64,000 nucleotides of DNA from Roseimaritima ulvae (GCF_008065135.1 NZ_CP042914.1:1922001-1986000), one strand, 5' to 3'. Positions 9,674-16,133 are shown, counted from the first letter of the stretch. Notes: a model not told the origin generated them from the letters alone. Numbers and translations: made by a program.

Positions 9674-10245
9674 ATGCATAGCACCCGCCGCCCTAGCGAC
9701 TTCCACTGCATCAGGTTGCCAGCTGGAGTTTTGAACTCGCCTAGCTGGAATAGGAGAATGACGATGGCGGTGACGGCGATTCAACCATGACGAGCGCCCG
9801 CAACGCCAGCGCCAGCGTCAAAAAGCCCCACGTCATCGATCGTTGAGCGATTTGAGAGTTAACCTGCAGCAGTTGGCTGAGTGGCAGCAGCGTCTTTTGC
9901 CGTCCGGTTCGCCGGTTCCCTGCACTGGCCAGCCAGCCGCTCCCGGATCGCCCGGCAGGCGTGCTGGCCTAGCTGCGTCTCGCAGCGACGACCGTACGTC
10001 TTGTGTCGCTCGGCGAGTTCGGCAAGATTCACCGCAGTGCCGTCCCCGTGCAGCCCGTCCAAGGCATCGAGTCGACTTAAGTGATTTGCTTAGCGTTGAA
10101 TTCCTCCAAGCGGGTATGAAGTTGACACCAAGGCACAAGAAGTTTCGAGACGAAGTTGCCGTGCTTCTGTCGGATGTCCGGATTGATTATTCGGAGTCTT
10201 ATCCGCCGATCCGGATGATGAGAATGACGACGAGTAGAGACAGCA
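9674..10245. other. Scar region without an intact gene
   Basis: No convincing complete gene. A minus-strand stretch at 9859-10080 reads like the tail of a real protein (NLAELAERHKTYGRRC and GQHACRAIRERLAGQC), but it has no start and matches no family I recognise. It lies between the methylase/IS66 fragments and the ARPP-1/TROVE terminator and is probably leftover mobile DNA. Confidence 0.4.
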
Positions 10246-10246
10246 A

Positions 10247-10282
10247 AAACGCCCGCCGCGAATTTTGCTGTAGCGGGCGTTT
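10247..10282 (-). terminator. Rho-independent terminator of the TROVE/ARPP-1 genes
   Basis: A perfect stem (AAACGCCCGC with GCGGGCGTTT) and, on the minus strand, a run of T after the stem. It lies 23 bp after the ARPP-1-like stop codon and should end the array/Y RNA/TROVE/ARPP-1 transcription unit. Confidence 0.8.
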
Positions 10283-10305
10283 CTAGGTCTTATTGACTGC
10301 TCTGG

Positions 10306-11370
10306 TCAGATCGCGAACGGTTTGGCTCGCGTCCATTCTTGGCTCTTGACGAAGGCACTTGTTGCGGGAAGCGATGCGTAGACGATCTTGTCGCCGTCGC
10401 GGATCACTTGGCCGGTGAAGTGCTGCGAGGTTGCGGTGTCGATTGACACGTTAGCCCCAACCCGTCGGTCAGACACTGCTTCTTCGTATTGCAAGTCAAG
10501 TGGTTCGTCGAGCAGGTCGCGGACCGTTGATCGCGCTCGCTCGTCTTCTTGCGAAGCGATCTCGGTGATCAGCGATTCCAGCTCGTCGAGCGATGCGATT
10601 TCGACCGGCAGTTGGACCCGCGGTGATCGGTCTGGTGCTCGATCTCCGTTTGCCTTTGCCGCTTCGATCGCCAACGATCCGTAGCACTCGCGAATCAGGC
10701 TTGGCCAGATGCTTTGCCAGTACGCGTGTGACGGTGCCCGCTCGATGCCGACAACGCGGTCATCGACCAAGACGATCGCTCCGACTTGCCGCGGAACGCA
10801 CTCGAACTCGGCGACGAACTCATCCAGTTCCTTCTTGAATGCCTTCAAGAAGTATTCGAGGTGACCTTGACCATTCACTCCAAATCGCTGGTTGAACACA
10901 GAGATGTCGTCCCACAGCTTCTGGTAGTTCTTCTCGCCTCGCTTCTGCAGTGCGTGCTCTCGCAACGCGTGCGGCAGAATCAACATGCGGTACGAACCCT
11001 TCTTTATGAATCCACCTTGCGATGCCTGGATGCAAGCCGCCGTGTCGTAGCGGCGATCGCCCGCAGCATCGACCACGCCGGCGTGTGCCATCGCGTGGTC
11101 CTGTGCGTGCTGCTTAACGACATAGCCCGCGTGGCACGGAACGATCATCACCGAATCGCTCGTGTTGCGGAATCCGAGCGTTCCGTAGCTGGTCGTGTAG
11201 ACCGCCGCGTCACACTGGACTGGCGACACGAATCGATCGTCGTTCAAATCGCTGACGAGAGGGATGACCTGCATGTAGCCAACGCTTTGCAGTCGGCCAG
11301 CTTCGCATCCGCGCAGGACTTCCCGCACTTCGATTCGCGTGCTTGTGTTCTTCTTTCGCTTACGGAACAT
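10306..11370 (-). CDS. ARPP-1-like domain protein, partner of the TROVE gene
   Basis: A 354-residue cytoplasmic protein with no signal peptide or membrane segment. The pattern GYMQVIPLVSD, GTLGFRNTSDSVMIVPCHAG, YVVKQHAQDHAM and VGAIVLVDDRVVGIERAPSH fits the ARPP-1 domain (named from its association with ARG and rhodanese-phosphatase proteins). The biochemical activity of this domain is not known to me. It starts 75 bp after the TROVE gene in the same direction and is followed by a terminator, so the two are probably co-transcribed. The tie to the Ro60-like gene suggests an RNA-related role; that is inference. A basic leader (MFRKRKKN) precedes the domain. Confidence 0.65.
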   Translation of the reverse strand: MFRKRKKNTSTRIEVREVLRGCEAGRLQSVGYMQVIPLVSDLNDDRFVSPVQCDAAVYTTSYGTLGFRNTSDSVMIVPCHAGYVVKQHAQDHAMAHAGVVDAAGDRRYDTAACIQASQGGFIKKGSYRMLILPHALREHALQKRGEKNYQKLWDDISVFNQRFGVNGQGHLEYFLKAFKKELDEFVAEFECVPRQVGAIVLVDDRVVGIERAPSHAYWQSIWPSLIRECYGSLAIEAAKANGDRAPDRSPRVQLPVEIASLDELESLITEIASQEDERARSTVRDLLDEPLDLQYEEAVSDRRVGANVSIDTATSQHFTGQVIRDGDKIVYASLPATSAFVKSQEWTRAKPFAI

Positions 11371-11445
11371 TTTTCAAAGATCTCCTGACATCACCGAGAT
11401 GCCCGGCGCCCGATGGTGTATCGGACGCCGGGACTTTCGATGGAA

Positions 11446-13008
11446 CTATGCCGCCGGCAAGTAGCCAGCGACTTTGGTCATTCCAAACAGAGTCGCAACG
11501 CCTCGGTCGACGTCGGACTCGATCAACGCCTTCAGCAATCCAAGTCCGATTGCTTCCGGCTTACTGACCGGCATCGCAACCACAGAATCGCTCAGCGTGC
11601 GAACGCCTTGTGATTCGGCCGCGAAGACCGGCGTAAATTGGTGAATCGGCGTTTGGATTCCGATTCGTCGAACGGCCGCGACCGTTTCACCGAAGCGGCC
11701 AGCCGGAGCGTTTTCGTATCCGTCCGATAGAACAAACACGACGTCCGGCTCTGACTTCAGCAATTGAACCAGTCCTGCCGCCAGCGACGTGTCGCCCGAC
11801 GGTTCAACCAGTTCGTAGCTGTCGATCGCTCGACCATCCGACGTAATCGCGATGGCGTCATCCGCGGTCGCCGCCAGCAGGTCGCGTAGTGCGAGTGCCG
11901 TGGCGATCGGACGACGAGCCTGTGTGTCGTGACCGACCATCGATTGCGACGCGTCGATCAGGACACCAACTCGCTCGAACTGCACCGGCAGTCGTGCTGC
12001 AGCCGCTTCCCCCTTGTCGCGAAGGGCCTGGCGAATTTCATCGGTCATGCCCATCTCGAACGCGTAAACGTACAGTCGAACCGCGTCGTACTTCGCCGGA
12101 TCGAATTTGACCTCCACACCCGACTGTTCGGCCTTCCGCTGGACGGCGATCTTTTGACCGGTCGTTAGCTGAGACTTTGTCAGTTCGAGCACTTCGGCGT
12201 TGGTGCGATCCTTGTGGTATCGGCTTCGCAGACCTTCCATCGTTTCCGGTGGCAGAACTGCTCCGCGATCGAAGTCCGACTTCGCGTCACGGTACGCCGC
12301 CAAACGAGTCAATGTCAGGCTGTTTTCGTCACCAAGGACGAAGCGTACGCATTGCTCGACTCGCTCCACAGCGTCATCCCGAACGAGACGTGTCACGTTC
12401 TGGCGAACGATCTGCGATTCCTTTTCGGTACGCTCATTCGGCGACTTTGCCAACACGCTGCGTAGGATGCTTGCCGTTCGGCGACCCCACGCGTGCGTCA
12501 GCGCGACCCTTAGCTTCTCGCGGTACTTGACCGCCCAGAACTCCAGACCGTCAGCACTGAGGATTTCGCTCAGGATCAGTCGACGCGTTCGCGCGTTGTT
12601 GACGCGGTCACGACGTAGCATTCCGAACAACTTCAGCATTCGCTGCGTTGGCAGACCGCGGACCAGGTGCGTCATTGCCGCTGCTTCGAACTCGGCCGGC
12701 AGGATTCCGCCGTCGCGAGTCGTTTGCAGCAATCGACGCACACCGATCTGTCGACTGTAGTCCGTCACGCCCGGGAGCATCAGAGCTGCGGTGTAAACGT
12801 CACGATCGATGTCGAACAGGTCGCGATGTGCCGCCTCCACGGCTGCGGCTTGTTCTTCACGCGAGTTGTAGAACGTGCCGCGGCCGGTAGCCGTTGCGAC
12901 CGAATCAAGGAAAGAGCCGAATGCAAGCGGCAGCAATTCACGCTGCGTTTCAGTCAGCCCAAACGCTTGCTTACGATCGTCGACTTGCGTTGCGATCAGA
13001 TTTTGCAT
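11446..13008 (-). CDS. rsr: TROVE/Ro60-type RNA-binding protein with von Willebrand A domain
   Basis: A 520-residue protein. The N-terminal two thirds is an alpha-helical HEAT-like ring typical of TROVE proteins (residues about 25-340, with the conserved LVRGLPTQRMLKLFGMLRRD region). The C-terminal third is a vWA domain with a complete metal-ion site: D352-A-S354-Q-S356, the threonine of GDTSLAAGL, and the aspartate of VFVLSDGYE. Bacterial orthologues (Rsr) bind Y RNAs and work with nucleases in RNA decay and rRNA maturation, or sit in RNA-repair operons. Here the gene is directly downstream of a candidate Y RNA (13124-13218) and a long tRNA array on the same strand. The symbol is by family analogy. 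Confidence 0.85.
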   Translation of the reverse strand: MQNLIATQVDDRKQAFGLTETQRELLPLAFGSFLDSVATATGRGTFYNSREEQAAAVEAAHRDLFDIDRDVYTAALMLPGVTDYSRQIGVRRLLQTTRDGGILPAEFEAAAMTHLVRGLPTQRMLKLFGMLRRDRVNNARTRRLILSEILSADGLEFWAVKYREKLRVALTHAWGRRTASILRSVLAKSPNERTEKESQIVRQNVTRLVRDDAVERVEQCVRFVLGDENSLTLTRLAAYRDAKSDFDRGAVLPPETMEGLRSRYHKDRTNAEVLELTKSQLTTGQKIAVQRKAEQSGVEVKFDPAKYDAVRLYVYAFEMGMTDEIRQALRDKGEAAAARLPVQFERVGVLIDASQSMVGHDTQARRPIATALALRDLLAATADDAIAITSDGRAIDSYELVEPSGDTSLAAGLVQLLKSEPDVVFVLSDGYENAPAGRFGETVAAVRRIGIQTPIHQFTPVFAAESQGVRTLSDSVVAMPVSKPEAIGLGLLKALIESDVDRGVATLFGMTKVAGYLPAA

Positions 13009-13015
13009 GGCGAAA

Positions 13016-13104
13016 GAAGTTTGAAGTTAGAAGGGTGAAGTGTGAAAGTCTGAGGAGAGAGTCGGAGTCTTATTTCAAACTTCGCACTTCACTCTTCAAA
13101 CTTC
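13016..13104. repeat. Inverted-repeat element, family 1 (GAAGTTTGAAG type), gene-less
   Basis: Left arm 13016-13047 and right arm 13073-13104 are imperfect inverted repeats that begin and end with GAAGTTTGAAG, around a 25-bp loop. It lies between the TROVE start codon and the Y RNA candidate. Transcribed, it would form a long hairpin. Confidence 0.75.
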
Positions 13105-13123
13105 CGAAGGTTGTGATGCAAAA

Positions 13124-13218
13124 GTGCCGGGGTAAGGTTCTGGTCAATGCCTTTCAAAAGGTCCTGAACCTTTCGCGTTGGTAACACGCACTGAATTGAC
13201 GAGAGAGTCCCCGGCAAC
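13124..13218 (-). ncRNA. Candidate Y RNA (tRNA-like module) beside the TROVE gene
   Basis: On the minus strand about 95 nt fold into a closed structure. Helix GCCGGGG (13209-13215) pairs with CCCCGGC (13126-13132); a second helix GTCAAT/ATTGAC pairs 13195-13200 with 13143-13148. Inside are two hairpins: GCGT/ACGC (13175-13189) and AAAGG-TTCAGGA-CCTTT (13157-13173). The last has the 5-bp stem and 7-nt TTC loop of a tRNA T arm. A run of four T follows the outer helix. Bacterial Y RNAs combine a Ro-binding stem with a tRNA-like module and are usually encoded next to the rsr gene; the place, length and shape all fit. No known Y RNA sequence was compared. Confidence 0.6.
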
Positions 13219-13267
13219 ACGGTTCCGAAGAACCATGGATGAAATTCGAGGTAGGTTGCCAGTCATG

Positions 13268-13341
13268 TTTCAAGCACGGGACTCGAACCCGTTACACTCA
13301 GATTAAGAATCTGATGCTCTAACCAAATGAGCTAGCTGTAA
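13268..13341 (-). tRNA. tRNA-Lys(CTT)
   Basis: Anticodon arm TCAGA-TTCTTAA-TCTGA gives CTT. T arm ACGGG-TTCGAGT-CCCGT and D arm GCTC/GAGC are good. The acceptor stem (TTACAGC with GCTTGAA) has two mismatches, unusual for a working tRNA. Last tRNA of the array before the Y RNA candidate. Confidence 0.7.
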
Positions 13342-13364
13342 TGACGTGCTAGTCCTCGAATCAG

Positions 13365-13435
13365 AAACGCCGGTGGGAATCGAACCCACTTCGACCGGGT
13401 TGCAGCCGGTTGCCTGGCCATCTGGCTCCAGCGTC
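13365..13435 (-). tRNA. tRNA-Cys(GCA)
   Basis: Acceptor GACGCTG/CGGCGTT pairs fully with wobbles. Anticodon arm ACCGG-CTGCAAC-CCGGT gives GCA. T arm GTGGG-TTCGATT-CCCAC. Discriminator T, and no encoded CCA. Confidence 0.85.
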
Positions 13436-13439
13436 TTTG

Positions 13440-13874
13440 GAAGTCTGAAGAGTGAAGGGTGAAGTTTGAAAATGGATTCGTTAAACTACTGGAATGAAGA
13501 GCGATCTGCCTGACCGAACGTTCACGTTTGCGGAACGAATTGTGAAGCTTTGTTTGGTGCTCGAAGAAAACGGGCGAGTTTCAGCCACACTTGCGAATCA
13601 GTTGCTGCGTTCGGGGACTTCCATCGGCGCTAACGTCGAGGAAGGCCAAGCGAGCCAGAGCAAAGCTGACTTCGTCAGCAAGTACTCAATCGCATGCAAA
13701 GAGGCTCGCGAAACCCACTACTGGCTTCGTCTTCTCGCTTCAACCGAACTTTTCCCAGCCAATCGGCTTGTACCGCTAACGGAAGAGGCAAATGAACTCA
13801 TCGCGATTCTCACGGCAATCATCAAGAAGTCCCGCTCATGATTTCTCACTTCCAACTTCACTCTTCAAACTTCT
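13440..13874. mobile_element. Inverted-repeat element, family 1, carrying a four-helix-bundle gene
   Basis: The left arm at 13440-13472 (GAAGTCTGAAGAGTGAAG then GGTGAAGTTTGAA) and the right arm at 13853-13874 (ending ACTCTTCAAACTTC) enclose one gene, 13494-13841, which fills the element; its stop codon lies about 12 bp before the right arm. The same arms without a gene occur at 13016, 14051, 14451, 16300 and 30167. I read it as the possible autonomous form of a MITE-like family; no transposase motif is present. Confidence 0.6.
13494..13841 (+). CDS. Four-helix-bundle protein, 23S rRNA intervening-sequence (IVP/S23) type
   Basis: A 115-residue, mostly helical protein. RSGTSIGANVEEGQASQSKA and KEARETHYWLRLL are the signature segments of the IVP/S23 family, small four-helix bundles first found in intervening sequences of 23S rRNA genes; the Avd protein of diversity-generating retroelements has the same fold. 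No catalytic site is known for the family. It is on the plus strand, against the tRNA direction, and is framed by inverted repeats. A decayed relative lies at 16460-16695 and a second intact family member at 14811-15167. Confidence 0.8.
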   Translation: MKSDLPDRTFTFAERIVKLCLVLEENGRVSATLANQLLRSGTSIGANVEEGQASQSKADFVSKYSIACKEARETHYWLRLLASTELFPANRLVPLTEEANELIAILTAIIKKSRS

Positions 13875-13878
13875 TCAG

Positions 13879-13950
13879 TGCTCTCGCCAGGAATCGAACC
13901 TGGTCTTCGACCTTCGCAGAGTCGCGTGCTGTCCGGCACACTCCAAGAAC
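13879..13950 (-). tRNA. tRNA-Arg(GCG)
   Basis: Acceptor GTTCTTG/CGAGAGC is fully paired with two wobbles. D stem GTGC/GCAC. Anticodon arm CGACT-CTGCGAA-GGTCG gives GCG. T arm CCAGG-TTCGATT-CCTGG. Confidence 0.8.
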
Positions 13951-13975
13951 ATGGATGGCTCTTCAAGGAGCCGAG

Positions 13976-14047
13976 TAACCCGCCCAGGAATCGAACCTGG
14001 TCCGACAGTTTCGAAGACTGCCATGCTATCCAGCACACCCGCGAGTC
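13976..14047 (-). tRNA. tRNA-Arg(TCG)
   Basis: Acceptor GACTCGC/GCGGGTT pairs with wobbles. The D arm GTGT...GGATAGCAT is of the phage T4 tRNA-Arg style. Anticodon arm GCAGT-CTTCGAA-ACTGT gives TCG. T arm CCAGG-TTCGATT-CCTGG. Confidence 0.8.
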
Positions 14048-14050
14048 GCA

Positions 14051-14133
14051 GGAAGTTAGAAGTAAGAAGGGTGAAGTGTGAGATTGGTTCGGGCATTCGT
14101 TTTCAAACTTCCAACTTCACCATTCAAACTTTC
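14051..14133. repeat. Inverted-repeat element, family 1, gene-less
   Basis: Left arm GGAAGTTAGAAGTAAGAAGG and right arm ending CACCATTCAAACTTTC flank a short loop. It sits exactly between tRNA-Arg(TCG) and tRNA-Arg(TCT). Confidence 0.7.
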
Positions 14134-14136
14134 AGA

Positions 14137-14208
14137 TAGCCCGACCAGGAATCGAACCCGGAACTTCTGGTTAGAAGCCAGAGATGATGTCCGTTTCACC
14201 ATCGAGCC
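14137..14208 (-). tRNA. tRNA-Arg(TCT)
   Basis: Acceptor GGCTCGA/TCGGGCT, all paired. D stem GTGA/TCAT, phage-like. Anticodon arm TCTGG-CTTCTAA-CCAGA gives TCT. T arm CCGGG-TTCGATT-CCTGG. Confidence 0.82.
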
Positions 14209-14222
14209 ATTTTGCAAACAGG

Positions 14223-14308
14223 CGGAAGGCAAGGGATTTGAACCCTCATCACCTCTTGGTGGCACGCATTAGCAGTGCGGCCCGGCAAACCGTATCCGGC
14301 TACCTTCC
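14223..14308 (-). tRNA. tRNA-Ser(GCT)
   Basis: A class II tRNA of 86 nt. Acceptor GGAAGGT/GCCTTCC, discriminator G. Anticodon loop CTGCTAA gives GCT. A long variable arm (CCACC...GGTG region) and T arm GAGGG-TTCAAAT-CCCTT are present. Confidence 0.82.
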
Positions 14309-14317
14309 GTATTGTCG

Positions 14318-14363
14318 TGGTTCGCTCCGCGAACCAAACGTTATGATCGCGGAGCGATCAACG
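14318..14363. repeat. Palindromic repeat pair (CGCTCCGCG / CGCGGAGCG)
   Basis: Two short palindromes, GTTCGCTCCGCGAAC and GATCGCGGAGCGATC, lie between tRNA-Ser(GCT) and tRNA-Ala(TGC). A related palindrome (CGCCTTTCGC...GCGAAAGGCG) lies at 16084-16131. This is a third repeat class in the array and could form cruciforms. Confidence 0.65.
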
Positions 14364-14371
14364 ACTATCAG

Positions 14372-14444
14372 TGGACCGAAAGGGAATCGAACCCATCTCA
14401 CCGATCTTGCAAGGATCAGTCGCCCCCTTGGAACATGCCAGCCC
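14372..14444 (-). tRNA. tRNA-Ala(TGC)
   Basis: Acceptor GGGCTGG/TCGGTCC pairs with wobbles. Anticodon arm TGATC-CTTGCAA-GATCG gives TGC. The D arm (GTT/GAC) is weak and the T stem has one mismatch. One of two Ala(TGC) genes in the array. Confidence 0.72.
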
Positions 14445-14450
14445 ATGAAT

Positions 14451-14528
14451 GAAGTGTGAAGTTAGAAGAGTGAAGTGTGAAATGGGGTCGCGTCTTTTCA
14501 AACTTCACCCTTCACTCTTCAAACTTCC
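14451..14528. repeat. Inverted-repeat element, family 1, gene-less
   Basis: The arm GAAGTGTGAAGTTAGAAGAG and its inverse ending CTTCACTCTTCAAACTTC enclose about 15 bp. It separates tRNA-Ala and tRNA-Val. Confidence 0.72.
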
Positions 14529-14533
14529 TAAAG

Positions 14534-14606
14534 TGATCGCGGAAGGAATCGAACCTTCGAACTTCTGGTTGTCACCCAGACGTCTTCGCCGCTGGACCAC
14601 GCGATC
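14534..14606 (-). tRNA. tRNA-Val(GAC)
   Basis: Acceptor GATCGCG/CGCGATC is perfect. Anticodon arm TCTGG-GTGACAA-CCAGA gives GAC, and T arm GAAGG-TTCGATT-CCTTC is perfect. D stem GTC/GAC. Confidence 0.85.
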
Positions 14607-14617
14607 GTTTTGCCAAG

Positions 14618-14693
14618 TAGTCGAGACAGGAGTCGAACCTGCAAAATCACAAGCCTCTCATGTTTGCCGCTTTGCCTGTTTGCGTACTCGACC
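14618..14693 (-). tRNA. tRNA-Leu(GAG) with short variable loop
   Basis: Acceptor GGTCGAG/CTCGACT. D stem CGC/GCG with a Leu-like loop. Anticodon arm CAAAC-ATGAGAG-GCTTG gives GAG (one A-C mismatch). T arm GCAGG-TTCGACT-CCTGT. Only about 7 nt lie between the anticodon and T stems, not the long arm expected of bacterial tRNA-Leu. Confidence 0.7.
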
Positions 14694-14701
14694 GTCGTAA
14701 G

Positions 14702-14770
14702 TAGCGGATCCGGGGGTCGCACCCGGCGGTCCTGGCTTATGAGGCCTGGCTGAGCACTGGCCCATCCGCG
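14702..14770 (-). tRNA. tRNA-Met(CAT)-like
   Basis: Acceptor CGCGGAT/ATCCGCT with a C-T mismatch at the first pair. Anticodon loop CTCATAA gives CAT in an imperfect stem. The T arm CCGGG-TGCGACC-CCCGG lacks the usual TTC. Could decode Met or, if modified, Ile (AUA). Only 69 nt. Confidence 0.6.
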
Positions 14771-14773
14771 GTA

Positions 14774-15187
14774 ATTAGGTTGTTAGGCTGTAGGTAAAAG
14801 GGGCAAGGCTATGCGGGATCACACGAAGTTACGCGCGTTCGAGTTGGCTGATGAAGTCGCATTGTTGACTTACGAGCACACGACGGGGTTTCCAAAGGCG
14901 GAACAGTTCGGCCTCACCTCGCAGATGCGACAGGCTGCCGTTTCCGTGCCATCAAACATCGTTGAAGGTTGTGCTCGCGATACTTCTGCTGACTACCTCC
15001 GCTTCCTCGACATCGCGTTTGGCTCGCTTCGTGAGCTGGACTACCAACTTTCGCTTGCAACCCGGCTTGGATTTGTTTCATCAGAAACAGAATTGCACGC
15101 CAAGGTTCACGAAACTTCGAAAGTTCTCGGTGCTCTGATTCGATCTCTCCGAAAACCTAAAGCCTAAACACCTACGGCCTAAACTCC
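14774..15187. mobile_element. Inverted-repeat element, family 2 (TTAGGC type), carrying a four-helix-bundle gene
   Basis: The left arm 14774-14800 (ATTAGGTTGTTAGGCTGTAG) and right arm 15153-15187 (CCTAAAGCCTAAACACCTAC and on) are inverted copies of a TTAGGC/GTAGGTTT-rich sequence, enclosing a single gene (14811-15167). Gene-less members of this family lie at 28528, 29391 and 30317. Layout matches family 1 although the arm sequence is unrelated. Confidence 0.6.
14811..15167 (+). CDS. Four-helix-bundle protein, IVP/S23 type (second copy)
   Basis: A 118-residue protein (MRDHTKLRAFELADEVALLT). FPKAEQFGLTSQMRQAAVSV and PSNIVEGCARDTSADYLRFL are the classic core of the IVP/S23 four-helix-bundle family, closer to the common form than the copy at 13494. 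It belongs to a different subgroup and is framed by a different inverted repeat, so the two were probably acquired independently. The ATG lies 11 bp after the left arm. Molecular role unknown; the family is thought to bind nucleic acid or partner proteins. Confidence 0.85.
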   Translation: MRDHTKLRAFELADEVALLTYEHTTGFPKAEQFGLTSQMRQAAVSVPSNIVEGCARDTSADYLRFLDIAFGSLRELDYQLSLATRLGFVSSETELHAKVHETSKVLGALIRSLRKPKA

Positions 15188-15196
15188 TCTCCTCCG

Positions 15197-15266
15197 TTGC
15201 AGGTCTCGGTATCGACCCGAGCACACCGACCTCATGACGGTCAGTTGGACACCTGTCGCACCTGCA
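15197..15266 (-). tRNA. tRNA-Met(CAT)-like, degenerate
   Basis: Acceptor TGCAGGT/ACCTGCA is perfect. Anticodon arm TGACC-GTCATGA-GGTCG gives CAT. The T loop is GTCGATA and the D region (GACAGGTGTCC) folds on itself instead of forming a normal D arm. Possibly Met or initiator-like; may be non-functional in translation. Confidence 0.55.
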
Positions 15267-15281
15267 TTGTTGTTTTGAAAG

Positions 15282-15365
15282 CAGCCAAGGCCAGAGTTGA
15301 ACTCGCACGCCACGATGGGCACGACATTCTGAGTGTCGCGTGTCTACCAGTTCCACCACTTGGCT
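15282..15365 (-). tRNA. tRNA-Leu(CAG), class II
   Basis: Acceptor AGCCAAG/CTTGGCT is perfect. D arm with TGGTAGACACG, anticodon arm CGACA-CTCAGAA-TGTCG giving CAG, and a normal long variable arm. Length 84 nt. Contrast with the three short-arm Leu genes of the array. Confidence 0.85.
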
Positions 15366-15405
15366 GCTTGAATAGCCGCCCCGCTTTCGTAGGGCAGCGA
15401 AATAT

Positions 15406-15966
15406 TTAGGCTTGCGATTCGTACATGACGTCCGAACGCAAGACATATTTGGTTCCCGATTCAACGACCGCACCTTCATGCAGTTGCGGGTGTTGAAAAA
15501 GCAGCAAGCTTCCGGTCTTCGGCTGCACGTGAAATCGTCCAGGCTGAAAGAACTCGGTGCTGCCACCAGTAAACTCATCGTTCAAGTAGATCAGAAAGGT
15601 GAACTCGCTTCGTTCGCCATTCTCTCGTTCAAACGCTCCGTCATAGTGAGGGGCAAACGTCTGTCCGGGTTCGTAGCGGTAGAAACGCAATCGCTCATTT
15701 AGTCCGGTCGCTCGACGACTTCGCCAAGGTGACACGACCCAAGGTTCGGCTCGCGTCCACAAGTCTGCCGCAGTTTCGAGGTCGTCTTTCATCACTCGCG
15801 TGTTGTTTCGGACGTCCTTTCGGATAACTGCTCCAGCGGAGGTTGTGATCGGTGCGTCATCGAAACCCAATGACTCCGCGAGTGCGATGTACGCTTGGCA
15901 TTCCGGCTCATCGAGGAAGTCGTGAATCACGTAAACGTAGTCGTAGTGGTACTGTTCCTTTCTCAT
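15406..15966 (-). CDS. 2OG-Fe(II) oxygenase, prolyl 4-hydroxylase-like
   Basis: A 186-residue cytosolic protein. The double-stranded beta-helix iron site is visible: H107-x-D109 (FAPHYDGAF), distal H163 (QLHEGAVV) and the 2-oxoglutarate-binding R177 (KYVLRSDV). Conserved surroundings such as ERLRFYRYEPGQ and FLIYLNDEFTGGSTEF match the small prolyl 4-hydroxylase group. The substrate could be a protein or RNA-linked; it cannot be told from sequence. It is co-directional with, and embedded in, the tRNA array (between tRNA-Leu(CAG) and tRNA-Leu(CAA)), so it is probably cargo transcribed with the tRNAs. Such genes are also common in phages that carry tRNA arrays. Confidence 0.85.
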   Translation of the reverse strand: MRKEQYHYDYVYVIHDFLDEPECQAYIALAESLGFDDAPITTSAGAVIRKDVRNNTRVMKDDLETAADLWTRAEPWVVSPWRSRRATGLNERLRFYRYEPGQTFAPHYDGAFERENGERSEFTFLIYLNDEFTGGSTEFFQPGRFHVQPKTGSLLLFQHPQLHEGAVVESGTKYVLRSDVMYESQA

Positions 15967-16003
15967 GAGTGGTCCTCCATTAGTGATAACGTCGATATCG
16001 AAG

Positions 16004-16077
16004 TACTGCGGGAGGGAGTCGAACCCTCAAACACGAACGTTTGAAATTCGCCGCTTTGCCTGTTTGCGTACCACAGC
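16004..16077 (-). tRNA. tRNA-Leu(CAA) with short variable loop
   Basis: Acceptor GCTGTGG/CCGCAGT paired. D arm CGC...GCG as in Leu(GAG). Anticodon arm CGAAT-TTCAAAC-GTTCG gives CAA. The variable loop is only 5 nt (TGTTT). T arm GAGGG-TTCGACT-CCCTC. Confidence 0.78.
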
Positions 16078-16078
16078 G

Positions 16079-16133
16079 TGGATCGCCTTTCGCGGGGCGA
16101 AAGTACGCTAATTTCGCAGAGCGAAAGGCGACC
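16079..16133. repeat. Palindromic repeat (CGCCTTTCGC ... GCGAAAGGCG)
   Basis: A 10-bp perfect inverted repeat around a 28-bp loop that holds a smaller TTTCGC/GCGAAA pairing, between tRNA-Leu(CAA) and tRNA-Leu(TAG). Related in style to the palindromes at 14318-14363. Confidence 0.65.

Noticed and set aside
9843-10286. 147-codon plus-strand open frame
   Set aside because: Composition is Arg/Pro/Ser-rich in the manner of an antisense frame, and the 3' end runs through the terminator of the TROVE/ARPP-1 unit.
15081-15578. 165-codon minus-strand open frame across tRNA-Met, tRNA-Leu and part of the oxygenase gene
   Set aside because: It crosses two well-formed tRNAs and a real gene in another frame and has no protein-like composition.
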